This document shows, one piece after another, positions 1 through 6,986 of a DNA stretch of 13,435 nt; the first letter of the stretch is position 1; each line of letters begins with the position of its first letter. The stretch spans positions 1-13,435 of the forward strand of contig CALGAD010000059.1 in assembly GCA_937951955.1 (NCBI GenBank). Direction: 5' to 3'. The notes below the pieces were generated by a model that searched no databases, was not told where the DNA came from, and saw nothing but the letters and a program-made list of their open reading frames with translations. The position numbers and the translations under genes are program-made. The DNA comes from an uncultured Bacillaceae bacterium (GTDB lineage: Bacteria > Bacillota > Bacilli > Bacillales > Caldibacillaceae).

Positions 1-976
1 TGAAGATGAAATCGAGGATCTGATGACGCAGTTTTATGTCGAAGAAGAGGGCGAAGTGAAAGAGGATAATTTTGACGCGGATGAAGCGGTCGAGGAAATT
101 GAGGAACCGGTCAGCCAGCTGGGCGATATTTGGCAGCTTGGTAAGCACCGGCTGATGGTTGGTGATGCGACGTCTGGTGATGACGTTTTAAAGCTGATGA
201 ACGGGAAACAGGCGGACCTGGTGTTCACGGATCCGCCGTATAACGTCGATTATGAAGGAAGCGATGGAAAGAAAATCAAAAACGACAAAATGGAGGACAG
301 CGCGTTCTATCAGTTCTTGTTCGATGCCTTTGTGGCCATGTACACGGTCATGAAAGAAGGGAGTCCGATTTACGTTTGTCATGCGGATTCGGAAGGCCGG
401 AATTTCAGAAACGCGTTTGAAGATGCCGGATTCCTTATGAAACAGACCATCGTTTGGGTAAAAAACGCGCTTGTCCTGGGGCGGCAGGATTATCAATGGA
501 AACATGAACCGATCCTGTACGGTTGGAAGCCTGGGGCAGCGCATAAATGGTACGGCGGTCGAAAAGAAACGACAGTTTTTGAGGATCCGGTCGATCTGGT
601 CATTGATAAAAATAAAGACCATTCGATTTTGACCTTCTCTAACGGTGAGCGTTCTGTTGTCGTGAAGGTTCCTAAATATGAGATTATTCATGTTGGGGAC
701 GAAAGCGAGACGACCGTTTGGCGTTTTGAAAAGCCGAGAAAAAATGCCGAACATCCGACCATGAAACCGATATCGTTATGTGCTAAAGCCATCATGAATT
801 CCAGCAAGCCTGGCGATATTGTCCTGGATCCGTTCGGCGGTTCCGGCTCGACATTGATTGCTTGTGAACAAACCGGACGCTCTTGCCACATGATGGAGTA
901 CGATCCGGTGTATGCAGATGTCATCATTCGTCGTTGGGAAACATTCACGGGTCAGAAGGCGGTGAGGTTGTCATGA
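1..976 (+). CDS. DNA methyltransferase, beta-class adenine type (5' end missing)
   Basis: The reading frame is open to the left edge (codons in frame from base 2), so the ATG at 23 is probably internal and the true N-terminus lies outside. Counting residues from the ATG at 23, an acidic segment (about 7-30) precedes the catalytic domain. The catalytic motif DPPY is at 70-73 and the AdoMet-binding motif DPFGGSGST is at 269-277. The order DPPY before FxGxG marks a beta-class amino-methyltransferase, and DPPY (rather than SPPY) favours N6-adenine. The region between them (about 150-245) is the likely target-recognition part. In phages such enzymes often carry an N-terminal ParB-like domain; the acidic run at the edge fits such a linker, but the domain itself is not visible. 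The stop overlaps the terminase small-subunit start (ATGA), so the two are translationally coupled. Likely role: modifying phage DNA against host restriction. The target sequence is unknown. Confidence 0.9.
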   Translation, partial: EDEIEDLMTQFYVEEEGEVKEDNFDADEAVEEIEEPVSQLGDIWQLGKHRLMVGDATSGDDVLKLMNGKQADLVFTDPPYNVDYEGSDGKKIKNDKMEDSAFYQFLFDAFVAMYTVMKEGSPIYVCHADSEGRNFRNAFEDAGFLMKQTIVWVKNALVLGRQDYQWKHEPILYGWKPGAAHKWYGGRKETTVFEDPVDLVIDKNKDHSILTFSNGERSVVVKVPKYEIIHVGDESETTVWRFEKPRKNAEHPTMKPISLCAKAIMNSSKPGDIVLDPFGGSGSTLIACEQTGRSCHMMEYDPVYADVIIRRWETFTGQKAVRLS

Positions 977-1461
977 GCCAGGGTAAACGCGGAAGACCTA
1001 ACAAACTAACACCGGAAATCCAGGCCAAGATATGCGACGCCATTCGTGCCGGTGCTTATGTGGAGACTGCAGCGGCTCTGGCCGGTATTTCAAAGGACAC
1101 CTTTTATCGTTGGTTAAAGAAAGGGGCCAGAGCAAAGTCTGGCAAGTTTAAAGCGTTCAACGAGGCGGTGCATAAAGCGATGGCTGAAGCCGAATTCCGG
1201 GATATAATGATCATTGCCAACGCAGCAAAGGTGGACTGGAAAGCGGCGGCCTGGAAGCTGGAGCGGAAATATCCGGAGCGATGGGCGCGCAAAGACCGAT
1301 CCGATGTGAACCTCAACCATTCCGGAGAGGTGAGCAAAAATGAAACACACGAGATCACCTTCGGATTATCCGAGCAGCTTGAAAACGATCCAGAGTCCGT
1401 CGAATTGGCCAAGCAGTTACTTCGACGTCGATTCGCTATTCAGGGAGACGGCGAGGATTGA
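973..1461 (+). CDS. terS: terminase small subunit
   Basis: This is the DNA-recognition subunit of the packaging motor, 162 residues. A basic N-terminus (KRGRPNKL) is followed by a helix-turn-helix at about residues 28-50 (ETAAALAGISKDTFYRWLKKG), and then by a helical region ending in WKLERKYPERWARKD at about 91-105, a motif often seen in phage small terminases. The in-frame ATG at 883 is rejected as start because it lies inside the methyltransferase gene. The ATG at 973 has a GGTGAGG site 5 bases upstream and forms an ATGA overlap with the preceding stop. The last 122 bases overlap the large-subunit gene in another frame, so the C-terminal tail (about 40 residues, rich in E, Q and R) shares its DNA with the start of terL. 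The subunit probably forms a ring that loads the large subunit on viral DNA. Confidence 0.88.
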   Translation: MSQGKRGRPNKLTPEIQAKICDAIRAGAYVETAAALAGISKDTFYRWLKKGARAKSGKFKAFNEAVHKAMAEAEFRDIMIIANAAKVDWKAAAWKLERKYPERWARKDRSDVNLNHSGEVSKNETHEITFGLSEQLENDPESVELAKQLLRRRFAIQGDGED

Positions 1462-2785
1462 TTACTCGTTCTATATTGAATACGTCCATCGCGGCCTGTA
1501 TCGTCCGGCGCCGCATTTGGATTTGATTTGTGATCGGTTGATGAAAGTGGAACGCGGCGAAATTGACCGATTGATGTTTTTTCTTCCACCGAGGCACGGC
1601 AAATCGATGGCTGTTACGGAAACGTTCCCTTCTTGGTTTATCGGCCGTGATCCGAATCGACGCGTGATTGAAGTGTCTTATGGGGATTCCCTGGCTCGGC
1701 GTTTTGGTCGGGCCAATAAAAATAAAATTGCCGAATTTGGCGAGGAAATTTTCGGGATCCGTCTGGCGCAGGATAATCGTTCAGTGACGAATTGGGAAAT
1801 TGAAGGATATCGTGGCGGCATGATTTCCGTCGGTATTGGCGGTGGTATCACCGGTCAGGGTGCCGATCTTCTCATTATTGACGATCCGATTAAAAACCGG
1901 AAAGAGGCCGATTCACCGACCTATCGAGATATGGTTTGGAATGAATGGAAGGACACCCTTCGCACTCGTTTACAGCCTGGTGGTGCAGTCATTATTATTT
2001 TGACGCGCTGGCATGAGGATGATTTGGCCGGTCGTTTATTAAAACACGAAGGCGACAAATGGGAAGTCGTTTCTTTGCCTGCTATTGCAGAAAGCGAAGA
2101 TGATCCACTTGGTCGTGAAATTGGCGAGCCGTTATGGCCAGATTTTGGATTTGATGAATCCTGGGCGGAAGAGACGAAGCGGTCCGTCGGCTCTCGTACT
2201 TGGTCGGCCTTATACCAACAGCGGCCATCACCGGAAGAAGGGGAAATGTTCAAACGTTCCTGGTGGAATTATTATAACGTTCTTCCGGATTCGTTCGATG
2301 AAATCATCCAATCCTGGGATATGTCGTTTAAGGACAACGATGACAATGACTTTGTGGTTGGCCAAGTGTGGGGGCGGAAGGGTGCGAACAAATATTTAAT
2401 CGACATGGTCCGCGACCGGATGAATTTTCCGACCACATTGCAGTCCGTATTAAATTTATCGGCTCGTTATCCGAAGGCATACGTCAAATTGATCGAGGAT
2501 AAGGCAAACGGACCAGCGGTGATCGCCATGCTTAAAAATAAGGTTCCTGGTTTAATCCCGGTTAATCCGGACGGCGGAAAAGTGGCCAGAGCGGCGGCGG
2601 CTTCTGCGGAAGCGGAAGCTGGAAACATTTATTTACCGTCGCCGGAATTGGCGCCTTGGGTGCATGATTTCGTTGAGGAATGTGCCGCATTCCCAAACGG
2701 GGCGAATGATGACCAGGTCGATTGCTTCACTCAAGCGATAAATCGCTGGACGTCATCGCCGAAGCCTGGTATCCGGTCGTTATAA
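1340..2785 (+). CDS. terL: terminase large subunit (ATPase and nuclease)
   Basis: Packaging motor subunit that pumps DNA into the prohead and cuts concatemers; 481 residues. The N-terminal ATPase shows a Walker A-like PPRHGKS at residues 83-89, a Walker B ADLLIIDDP at 175-183, and a coupling motif LTRWHEDDLAG at 221-231. The C-terminal RuvC-like nuclease has candidate metal ligands D327 (SWDMSFK), D387 (IEDKANG) and D458 (NDDQVD). The closest family by pattern is the archaeal-phage psiM2-type large terminase (TIGR01630), judged by motif memory and not by a search. The start at 1340 has AGGTGA six bases upstream. No good ATG, GTG or TTG lies between it and the conserved region, which begins near residue 34. 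It overlaps terS by 122 bases. A short spacer with the portal SD follows. Confidence 0.95.
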   Translation: MKHTRSPSDYPSSLKTIQSPSNWPSSYFDVDSLFRETARIDYSFYIEYVHRGLYRPAPHLDLICDRLMKVERGEIDRLMFFLPPRHGKSMAVTETFPSWFIGRDPNRRVIEVSYGDSLARRFGRANKNKIAEFGEEIFGIRLAQDNRSVTNWEIEGYRGGMISVGIGGGITGQGADLLIIDDPIKNRKEADSPTYRDMVWNEWKDTLRTRLQPGGAVIIILTRWHEDDLAGRLLKHEGDKWEVVSLPAIAESEDDPLGREIGEPLWPDFGFDESWAEETKRSVGSRTWSALYQQRPSPEEGEMFKRSWWNYYNVLPDSFDEIIQSWDMSFKDNDDNDFVVGQVWGRKGANKYLIDMVRDRMNFPTTLQSVLNLSARYPKAYVKLIEDKANGPAVIAMLKNKVPGLIPVNPDGGKVARAAAASAEAEAGNIYLPSPELAPWVHDFVEECAAFPNGANDDQVDCFTQAINRWTSSPKPGIRSL

Positions 2786-2800
2786 AGGTGGTGATAACTA

Positions 2801-4879
2801 TTGAAATTACGGGATTTTATTCCTCCAATTTTACAAAGAAAAGCGACTCGAGTGAATCGACTAATCGCAGCATGGCTCATCGGGGAGCCGGTATGGACGC
2901 CAGCCGACTTTGAAAATTTGGCCAGAGAAGGTTTCGAGCGTAATGTTTGGGTTTATCGCTCGATCATGTCTGTGGCGCAGGCTGGTTCAAGCGTTCCTTG
3001 GGTTTTATATCAACGCCAGCGAAGCGGGAAGTTGAAGGAATTAACAGACCATCCGTTTTTAGATTTATGGAAAAGACCGAATCCTACGATGTCGAAACAA
3101 CAATTTTTAGAGAACGTCATTGCATTTCAATTGCTCGCTGGGAACAGCTATGTGCTGGAGTCCGGGCCAAAAAACGGGCCACCGATGGAGCTTTGGGTAT
3201 TGCGTCCGGATCGTGTGCGAGTGATCGCTGGCCGTGACGGAGTGGCCGGTTATGAATACAAAGTCGATGATTCCTTAAAAGAAAGACTACCAGCGGATGT
3301 TGTGACGCATTTTAAGATGTTTTCGGCGCTTGATGATTGGTATGGCCTTTCACCGATCCAAGTTGCGGCGCGTGGGATTGATGCGGATAATTTCGCCAAT
3401 GCCTGGAATGCATCGATGTTTCAAAACGGCGCACGTCCATCCGGGGCAATGGTGACCGAGAATACGCTCGGTGAGGATCAATATAAGCGGCTTAAACAAG
3501 AAATCCGCGAACAGTATTCCGGCATGAAAAATTCCGGTCGGCCGATGTTACTTGAAGGTGGCCTGGACTGGAAAGAGATGAGCCTGTCGCCTAAAGACAT
3601 GGATTTTATTGAGTCCAAAAAATTAAGCCGCATGGAAATCTGCGCGGCTTTCGGTGTGCCGCCGGAATTGCTCGGCGATCATGAACATGCGACGTACTCC
3701 AATTACCAAGAAGCTCGGAAGGCGTTTTATCAAGATACGGTGATTCCGATCCTTATTCGGATCCGGGACAAGATCAATTCTCACATCCTGCCTAAGTTTG
3801 GCGATAATCTGTACCTGGACATCGACCGGGATGAAATTGATGCTTTGCAGGAGGATCGGGATAAAGTTTGGGATCGCGCCATACGAGCAGTTCAGGCGGG
3901 TTTGTTAGAGGTCAACGAGGCGCGTGAAGCGATGGGCTATGAAGCTATCGAAGGCGGAAACGTCCGCTATGTACCGGCATCCGTGTTCCCGGAAGGGGAA
4001 GATGCACCGGATTGGGATAATCTCCTGGGCAACGATTCATCTTCGGCTGAAAATGACGCGGATCCGGATGACGACAAAAGCCTGGAATTAAAAGGGTTGA
4101 ACCTGCAGACGCCGATCCAAAAAAAGCAATACTGGCGCGCGTTTGACCGTCGCCGAACCGGCTATTATGGCGCAGTGGGCAAACAAATTAAAAAGCGCTT
4201 TGAACAAGAAATGAAAGGTGTTTTAAAAGCCTTTGATGAGGGCGGTCCTGATGAGGTTGATATTTATCTCGATGAAAATGCCAGAGAATGGTCTAAAACG
4301 TTGACGGCCGTTTACATGACGGTGATGAAGGCGTTTGGGGATTCGGTGTATCGTGCTTTAGTCGGCAAATCATCGAATGATTCCCTGCAGCAAAAACAGG
4401 ATGACGTTTTCGATGTGTTCAACGAGGCGGTGCAAAACTTCATTTCGACGACCGTAGCGAATAAGGTCGTTAACATTAACGAAACCACTAAAAAACTTAT
4501 TAAAGATATTGTTGAAGCTGGGTTCGAGGAACAGTTAACCGTGCCGGAAATCCGGGACAAAATCGAGGAGTTGTACCTGGAACAAATCATTCCTAATCGG
4601 TCAATGGTCATCGCTCGCACTGAGGTTATTTCAGCGTCGAACGCTGGCAGTCGTTATGCGGCCAAGCAAACCGGGCTGGAATTGGAGAAAGAATGGGTGG
4701 CCACAGCGGATGATCGCACCAGGGATACCCATGCAGAGGTAGACGGACAGCGCGTTCCGATTGACGAGCCTTACTTTGTAGGCGGCTCTGAGTTGATGTT
4801 TCCTGGGGATCCGAATGGTGAGCCTGGGGAGGTGATCCAGTGTCGTTGCACCGAGGTGTACCATACCGTAAAAAGTTAA
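2801..4879 (+). CDS. portal protein fused to Mu gpF-like head morphogenesis domain
   Basis: The portal is the dodecameric ring at the capsid vertex through which DNA enters. The protein is 692 residues, well above the roughly 400 of a simple HK97-type portal. Residues 1-405 are portal: RNVWVYRSIMSVAQAGSSVPW (48-67), LLAGNSYV (111-118), DDWYGLSPIQVAARGI (178-193) and the stem/wing region FGVPPELLGDHEHATYSN (284-301). An acidic linker (about 405-428, rich in D, S and E) leads to a helical segment (435-600). The last 90 residues are a Mu gpF/SPP1 gp7-like minor head domain with ARTEVISASNAG (605-616), TADDRTRDTHAEVDG (635-649), FPGDPNGEPGEVI (667-679) and CRCTEV (681-686). The start is TTG, chosen because AGGTGGTGA lies six bases upstream. 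The frame is intact through the junction, so the fusion is not a sequencing break. Confidence 0.92.
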   Translation: MKLRDFIPPILQRKATRVNRLIAAWLIGEPVWTPADFENLAREGFERNVWVYRSIMSVAQAGSSVPWVLYQRQRSGKLKELTDHPFLDLWKRPNPTMSKQQFLENVIAFQLLAGNSYVLESGPKNGPPMELWVLRPDRVRVIAGRDGVAGYEYKVDDSLKERLPADVVTHFKMFSALDDWYGLSPIQVAARGIDADNFANAWNASMFQNGARPSGAMVTENTLGEDQYKRLKQEIREQYSGMKNSGRPMLLEGGLDWKEMSLSPKDMDFIESKKLSRMEICAAFGVPPELLGDHEHATYSNYQEARKAFYQDTVIPILIRIRDKINSHILPKFGDNLYLDIDRDEIDALQEDRDKVWDRAIRAVQAGLLEVNEAREAMGYEAIEGGNVRYVPASVFPEGEDAPDWDNLLGNDSSSAENDADPDDDKSLELKGLNLQTPIQKKQYWRAFDRRRTGYYGAVGKQIKKRFEQEMKGVLKAFDEGGPDEVDIYLDENAREWSKTLTAVYMTVMKAFGDSVYRALVGKSSNDSLQQKQDDVFDVFNEAVQNFISTTVANKVVNINETTKKLIKDIVEAGFEEQLTVPEIRDKIEELYLEQIIPNRSMVIARTEVISASNAGSRYAAKQTGLELEKEWVATADDRTRDTHAEVDGQRVPIDEPYFVGGSELMFPGDPNGEPGEVIQCRCTEVYHTVKS

Positions 4880-4913
4880 TGCCCGGCATTGGTTTTACCT
4901 CAAATTTGCGATG

Positions 4914-4925
4914 AAAAGGAGGTGA
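4914..4925 (+). promoter_or_regulatory. strong ribosome binding site of the prohead protease gene
   Basis: AAAAGGAGGTGA matches the anti-Shine-Dalgarno sequence of Bacillota 16S rRNA almost completely and sits seven bases (from GGAGG) before the ATG at 4930. It fixes the protease start and is among the best sites in the window. The 50-base gap it lies in (4880-4929) otherwise holds only a weak dyad at 4878-4890. Confidence 0.85.
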
Positions 4926-4929
4926 CGGG

Positions 4930-5607
4930 ATGAAAGATTTTGAAGTGAAATCCTTTGATTTCGAAGTCAAAGCGACGGACGACAATACCTTTGAGGGTTA
5001 TGCTTCCGTATTTCGCAATGTGGACTCATACGGCGATGTGATCGAGCCTGGCGCGTTCACAAAAACGATTCAAGAACGCGGCCATCGCGTGAAGGTGTTA
5101 TGGCAGCATAATCCCATGATACCGATTGGAAAAGCGATTCACATTGAAGAAGACAATCACGGCCTGTTTGTAAAGGCTAAAGTCAGCAACACACCGGAAG
5201 GAAAAAACGCCATGACGCTCATTAAAGATGGGGTTGTCGATGAATTGTCCATCGGCTACCAGACCGTCAAGGATGAATGGGACGATGAGAATGGTGTTCG
5301 TCGATTAAAAGAAGTGAAGCTGTTTGAGGTTTCGCCGGTGACGTTTGCGGCAAACGATCAGGCTGTGATTACAGGAGCAAAATGGGACAATCGTTTGTCC
5401 GAATTGCTTTATCGGTTTAACCAGGAAGTCAGGGCTGGAAAGGTCTTGAGCGGGAGAAACCGCGCCTTAGTGGAACAAGCCATTAAGGCGTTGCAAGAAT
5501 TACTGGATGCCGCAGACGGCGATTCTGGTTCGTCAGATGACGACAAAAGCAAAAAATACGCCGATGAAATATTGGCTATGATCCGCGAAATGAAACAGGC
5601 GCAATAA
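4930..5607 (+). CDS. prohead maturation protease, HK97 type (peptidase U35)
   Basis: Serine protease that is packaged in the prohead and cleaves the N-terminal part of the capsid protein, then digests itself. It is 225 residues. The family pattern is clear: FEGYASVFRNVDSYGDVI (21-38), EPGAF (39-43), LWQHNP with the likely catalytic His60 (57-62), and DELSIGY with the likely catalytic Ser107 (104-110). LFEVSPVTFAAND (131-143) holds Glu133, the candidate third residue. The C-terminal tail (about 155-225) is charged and helical, with an acidic serine-rich patch near 195-208, typical of the variable region that anchors the enzyme in the prohead. It lies directly between portal and capsid genes, the standard HK97-like order. 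The 3' end runs into a small hairpin whose left arm begins in the stop codon. Confidence 0.95.
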   Translation: MKDFEVKSFDFEVKATDDNTFEGYASVFRNVDSYGDVIEPGAFTKTIQERGHRVKVLWQHNPMIPIGKAIHIEEDNHGLFVKAKVSNTPEGKNAMTLIKDGVVDELSIGYQTVKDEWDDENGVRRLKEVKLFEVSPVTFAANDQAVITGAKWDNRLSELLYRFNQEVRAGKVLSGRNRALVEQAIKALQELLDAADGDSGSSDDDKSKKYADEILAMIREMKQAQ

Positions 5608-5626
5608 CACCCATCGAGGTGTTTTT
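5606..5626 (+). terminator. short hairpin with U-run after the protease gene, possible weak terminator
   Basis: A 6-bp stem AACACC / GGTGTT (5606-5611 with 5618-5623) encloses a six-base loop and runs into five T's (5622-5626). The form is that of an intrinsic terminator, but the stem is short and half A-T, so termination would be partial at best. The first two bases of the stem belong to the protease stop codon. It is the first of two hairpins in the 116-base spacer before the capsid gene. Confidence 0.5.
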
Positions 5627-5632
5627 CTTGCA

Positions 5633-5683
5633 CTTTTTTGCTTTCACGGGAGCCGGGGCTACCCACTCCTGGAAAGAAAAAAG
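5633..5683 (+). other. long hairpin in the leader of the capsid gene
   Basis: The arms 5633-5652 and 5666-5683 pair over about 18 bp with two single-base bulges. C5633 and T5634-5639 pair with A5677-5682 and G5683, G5640 is bulged, CTTTC pairs with GAAAG, A5646 is bulged, and CGGGAG pairs with CTCCTG through one G-U pair. The 13-base apex can add GGG-CCC (5655-5657 with 5662-5664). The structure ends 25 bases before the capsid SD and has no U-run after it on the + strand, so it does not look like a terminator in the direction of the genes. It could protect or process the capsid mRNA, act with the preceding small hairpin, or terminate antisense transcription. Function is unknown. Confidence 0.6.
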
Positions 5684-5723
5684 CCGCAGCAATATCCAAA
5701 AATAAAAAAGGAGTGACATTTTC

Positions 5724-6926
5724 ATGGATATGAAGGAATTAAAAGAACAGCTTGGGTCTGCGATTGAAGAATTTAAAAAAGCGCGCGACCGTTTTAACGA
5801 AGAAAAGGAGAAATTCGGGGATGCGCGCCAGGAAACAAAGAACATGGTTCAAAAATTGAACGAAACCATCGATGATTTAAAAAATCGCATGGATGAAATT
5901 GAAACGAAGGCGAACCGTCCAGCAATGCCTGGTACAGATGTCGAAGGTTCAACCGGACAAAAACAGGGCCGAATGACGCCGGAACAAAAGGCGGCCTTCT
6001 TTAAGTTCATCCGCGAAGGTAAGGGTGGACTGACACCGGAAGAAAGAAAGGCGCTTGTCCAAGATTCGACCGGTGAAATTATTGTACCGGAAGCCTTGGA
6101 TTCTGAAATTGACCGCGAATTGCCTAAGATTACGATTGCTCGTCAATTGGCGCAAGTGCGTAACATCAGCACAAACCGTCAGCGCCGTCGTTCCATGAAC
6201 GAGGTTACGGTTGTCTGGGGTAAACTTGAGACTGGTGTTGGAGCTTCCTGGGCAGATGGTGAAAGCTCTTTAGTGCCGGAAGAAGAATATCTCTATGTTG
6301 AGGATGTGTTCGGTTGGACGACCATCGGAGAGGACGAATTGGAAGACAGCGATGTCAACCTTCAAAACTATTTAACATCTTCTTATGCTCAGGCTTTTGC
6401 TGAAGCTGAAGATTCCGCGATGTTTGTCGGTACCGGCCATGCCAATGGCCAACCGGAGGGCATTTTGAATTCGTCTGTAGGAACGTATGACGCCGGTCAA
6501 GCTGGAGCCTTTACTGCTGACGATTTCATCGCTCTACAGTACCAGGTTCCTGCTCAATATCGCCGGAACGGTTCCTATGTCGTCAATTCTCAAACTGAAT
6601 TAGCACTGCGTCTGTTAAAAGACGCTAATGATCAGTATTTATGGCAGCCATCTCTCCAAGCTGGACGTCCTAATACGTTCGCTGGCCGTCCGATTTATAC
6701 GCAGGATGACATTCCGGTTGTTTCTCCGGATAACGATGCAAAAGTTGCGGTATTTGGGGACTTCCGTCGCGGTTACCGGATCTTGAACCGTAACGGCGGA
6801 AGCATTAAGCGCCTGGAGGAGAAGTTCATCGAGGATGGCTTGATCGGGTTCCGTTATAAGCGACGCGTCGGCGGCGGTGTCATCCGTGACGATGCGTTAG
6901 TCATCTTGAACGTGCCTGCTGGTTAA
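5724..6926 (+). CDS. major capsid protein, HK97 fold
   Basis: Main shell protein, 400 residues. Residues 1-63 form a charged coiled coil (heptads in KELKEQLGSAIEEFKKA and MVQKLNETIDDLKNRMDEIE), matching the scaffolding-like delta domain that HK97-type proteases remove. A flexible P/G/T-rich linker (65-85) follows. The mature domain is clear from about 112: VQDSTGEIIVPEAL (112-125), WADGES (176-181), VEDVFGWTTIGEDEL (192-206), FVGTGHANGQPEGIL (234-248), VFGDFRRGYRI (343-353) and FIEDGLIGFRYKRRVGG (368-384). The delta domain together with the neighbouring U35 protease implies proteolytic maturation; the exact cleavage site cannot be placed. The start ATG has AAGGAGTGA eight bases upstream. Hairpins flank the gene on both sides. 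Whether the HK97 crosslinking Lys/Asn pair is conserved cannot be judged without an alignment. Confidence 0.95.
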   Translation: MDMKELKEQLGSAIEEFKKARDRFNEEKEKFGDARQETKNMVQKLNETIDDLKNRMDEIETKANRPAMPGTDVEGSTGQKQGRMTPEQKAAFFKFIREGKGGLTPEERKALVQDSTGEIIVPEALDSEIDRELPKITIARQLAQVRNISTNRQRRRSMNEVTVVWGKLETGVGASWADGESSLVPEEEYLYVEDVFGWTTIGEDELEDSDVNLQNYLTSSYAQAFAEAEDSAMFVGTGHANGQPEGILNSSVGTYDAGQAGAFTADDFIALQYQVPAQYRRNGSYVVNSQTELALRLLKDANDQYLWQPSLQAGRPNTFAGRPIYTQDDIPVVSPDNDAKVAVFGDFRRGYRILNRNGGSIKRLEEKFIEDGLIGFRYKRRVGGGVIRDDALVILNVPAG

Positions 6927-6930
6927 TGCC

Positions 6931-6964
6931 AAGGGGGGAGGAGATCCCTCCCTCCTTATCTTTT
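6931..6964 (+). terminator. G/C-rich hairpin after the capsid gene, likely intrinsic terminator
   Basis: An 11-bp stem pairs AAGGGGGGAGG (6931-6941) with CCTCCCTCCTT (6947-6957) through one G-U pair, with the five-base loop AGATC. It is followed by ATCTTTT. The stem is strong; the U-tract is interrupted by A and C, so read-through to the downstream genes is expected. It starts only four bases after the capsid stop and ends 22 bases before the next gene's start. Likely effects are partial termination and protection of the 3' end of an abundant capsid mRNA. Confidence 0.75.
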
Positions 6965-6973
6965 GTCATGGTT

Positions 6974-6980
6974 GGAGGTG
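6974..6980 (+). promoter_or_regulatory. ribosome binding site that places the next start at TTG 6987
   Basis: GGAGGTG lies six bases before the TTG at 6987. The in-frame TTG at 6963 is upstream of this site, overlaps the terminator tail and has no SD of its own, so the shorter protein is preferred. Confidence 0.8.
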
Positions 6981-6986
6981 TTTTTA

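Noticed and set aside
188..754. 188-codon open frame on the minus strand inside the methyltransferase
   Set aside because: Antisense shadow of a gene with clear catalytic motifs; no SD or family pattern.
883..972. Upstream ATG start of the small terminase
   Set aside because: It lies within the methyltransferase C-terminus with no SD; ATG 973 has one and gives the usual terminase N-terminus.
2085..2399. + strand alternative frame in terL (also 2947-3237 in the portal gene and 8277-8600 in the gp10-like gene)
   Set aside because: Each is out of frame inside a well-supported gene, lacks an SD, and shows no recognisable domain.
4878..4890. Dyad AATGC/GCATT followed by GGTTTT after the portal gene
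   Set aside because: Only 5 bp with a three-base loop and a short T-run; too weak to call a terminator.
4911..4925. Four-codon mini-ORF (M-K-R-R-stop) overlapping the protease SD
   Set aside because: It is a by-product of the AAAAGGAGGTGA sequence with no SD of its own; nothing supports translation.
6963..6986. Upstream TTG start for the coiled-coil gene, adding eight residues
   Set aside because: It lies in the terminator tail with no SD; GGAGGTG at 6974-6980 points to TTG 6987.
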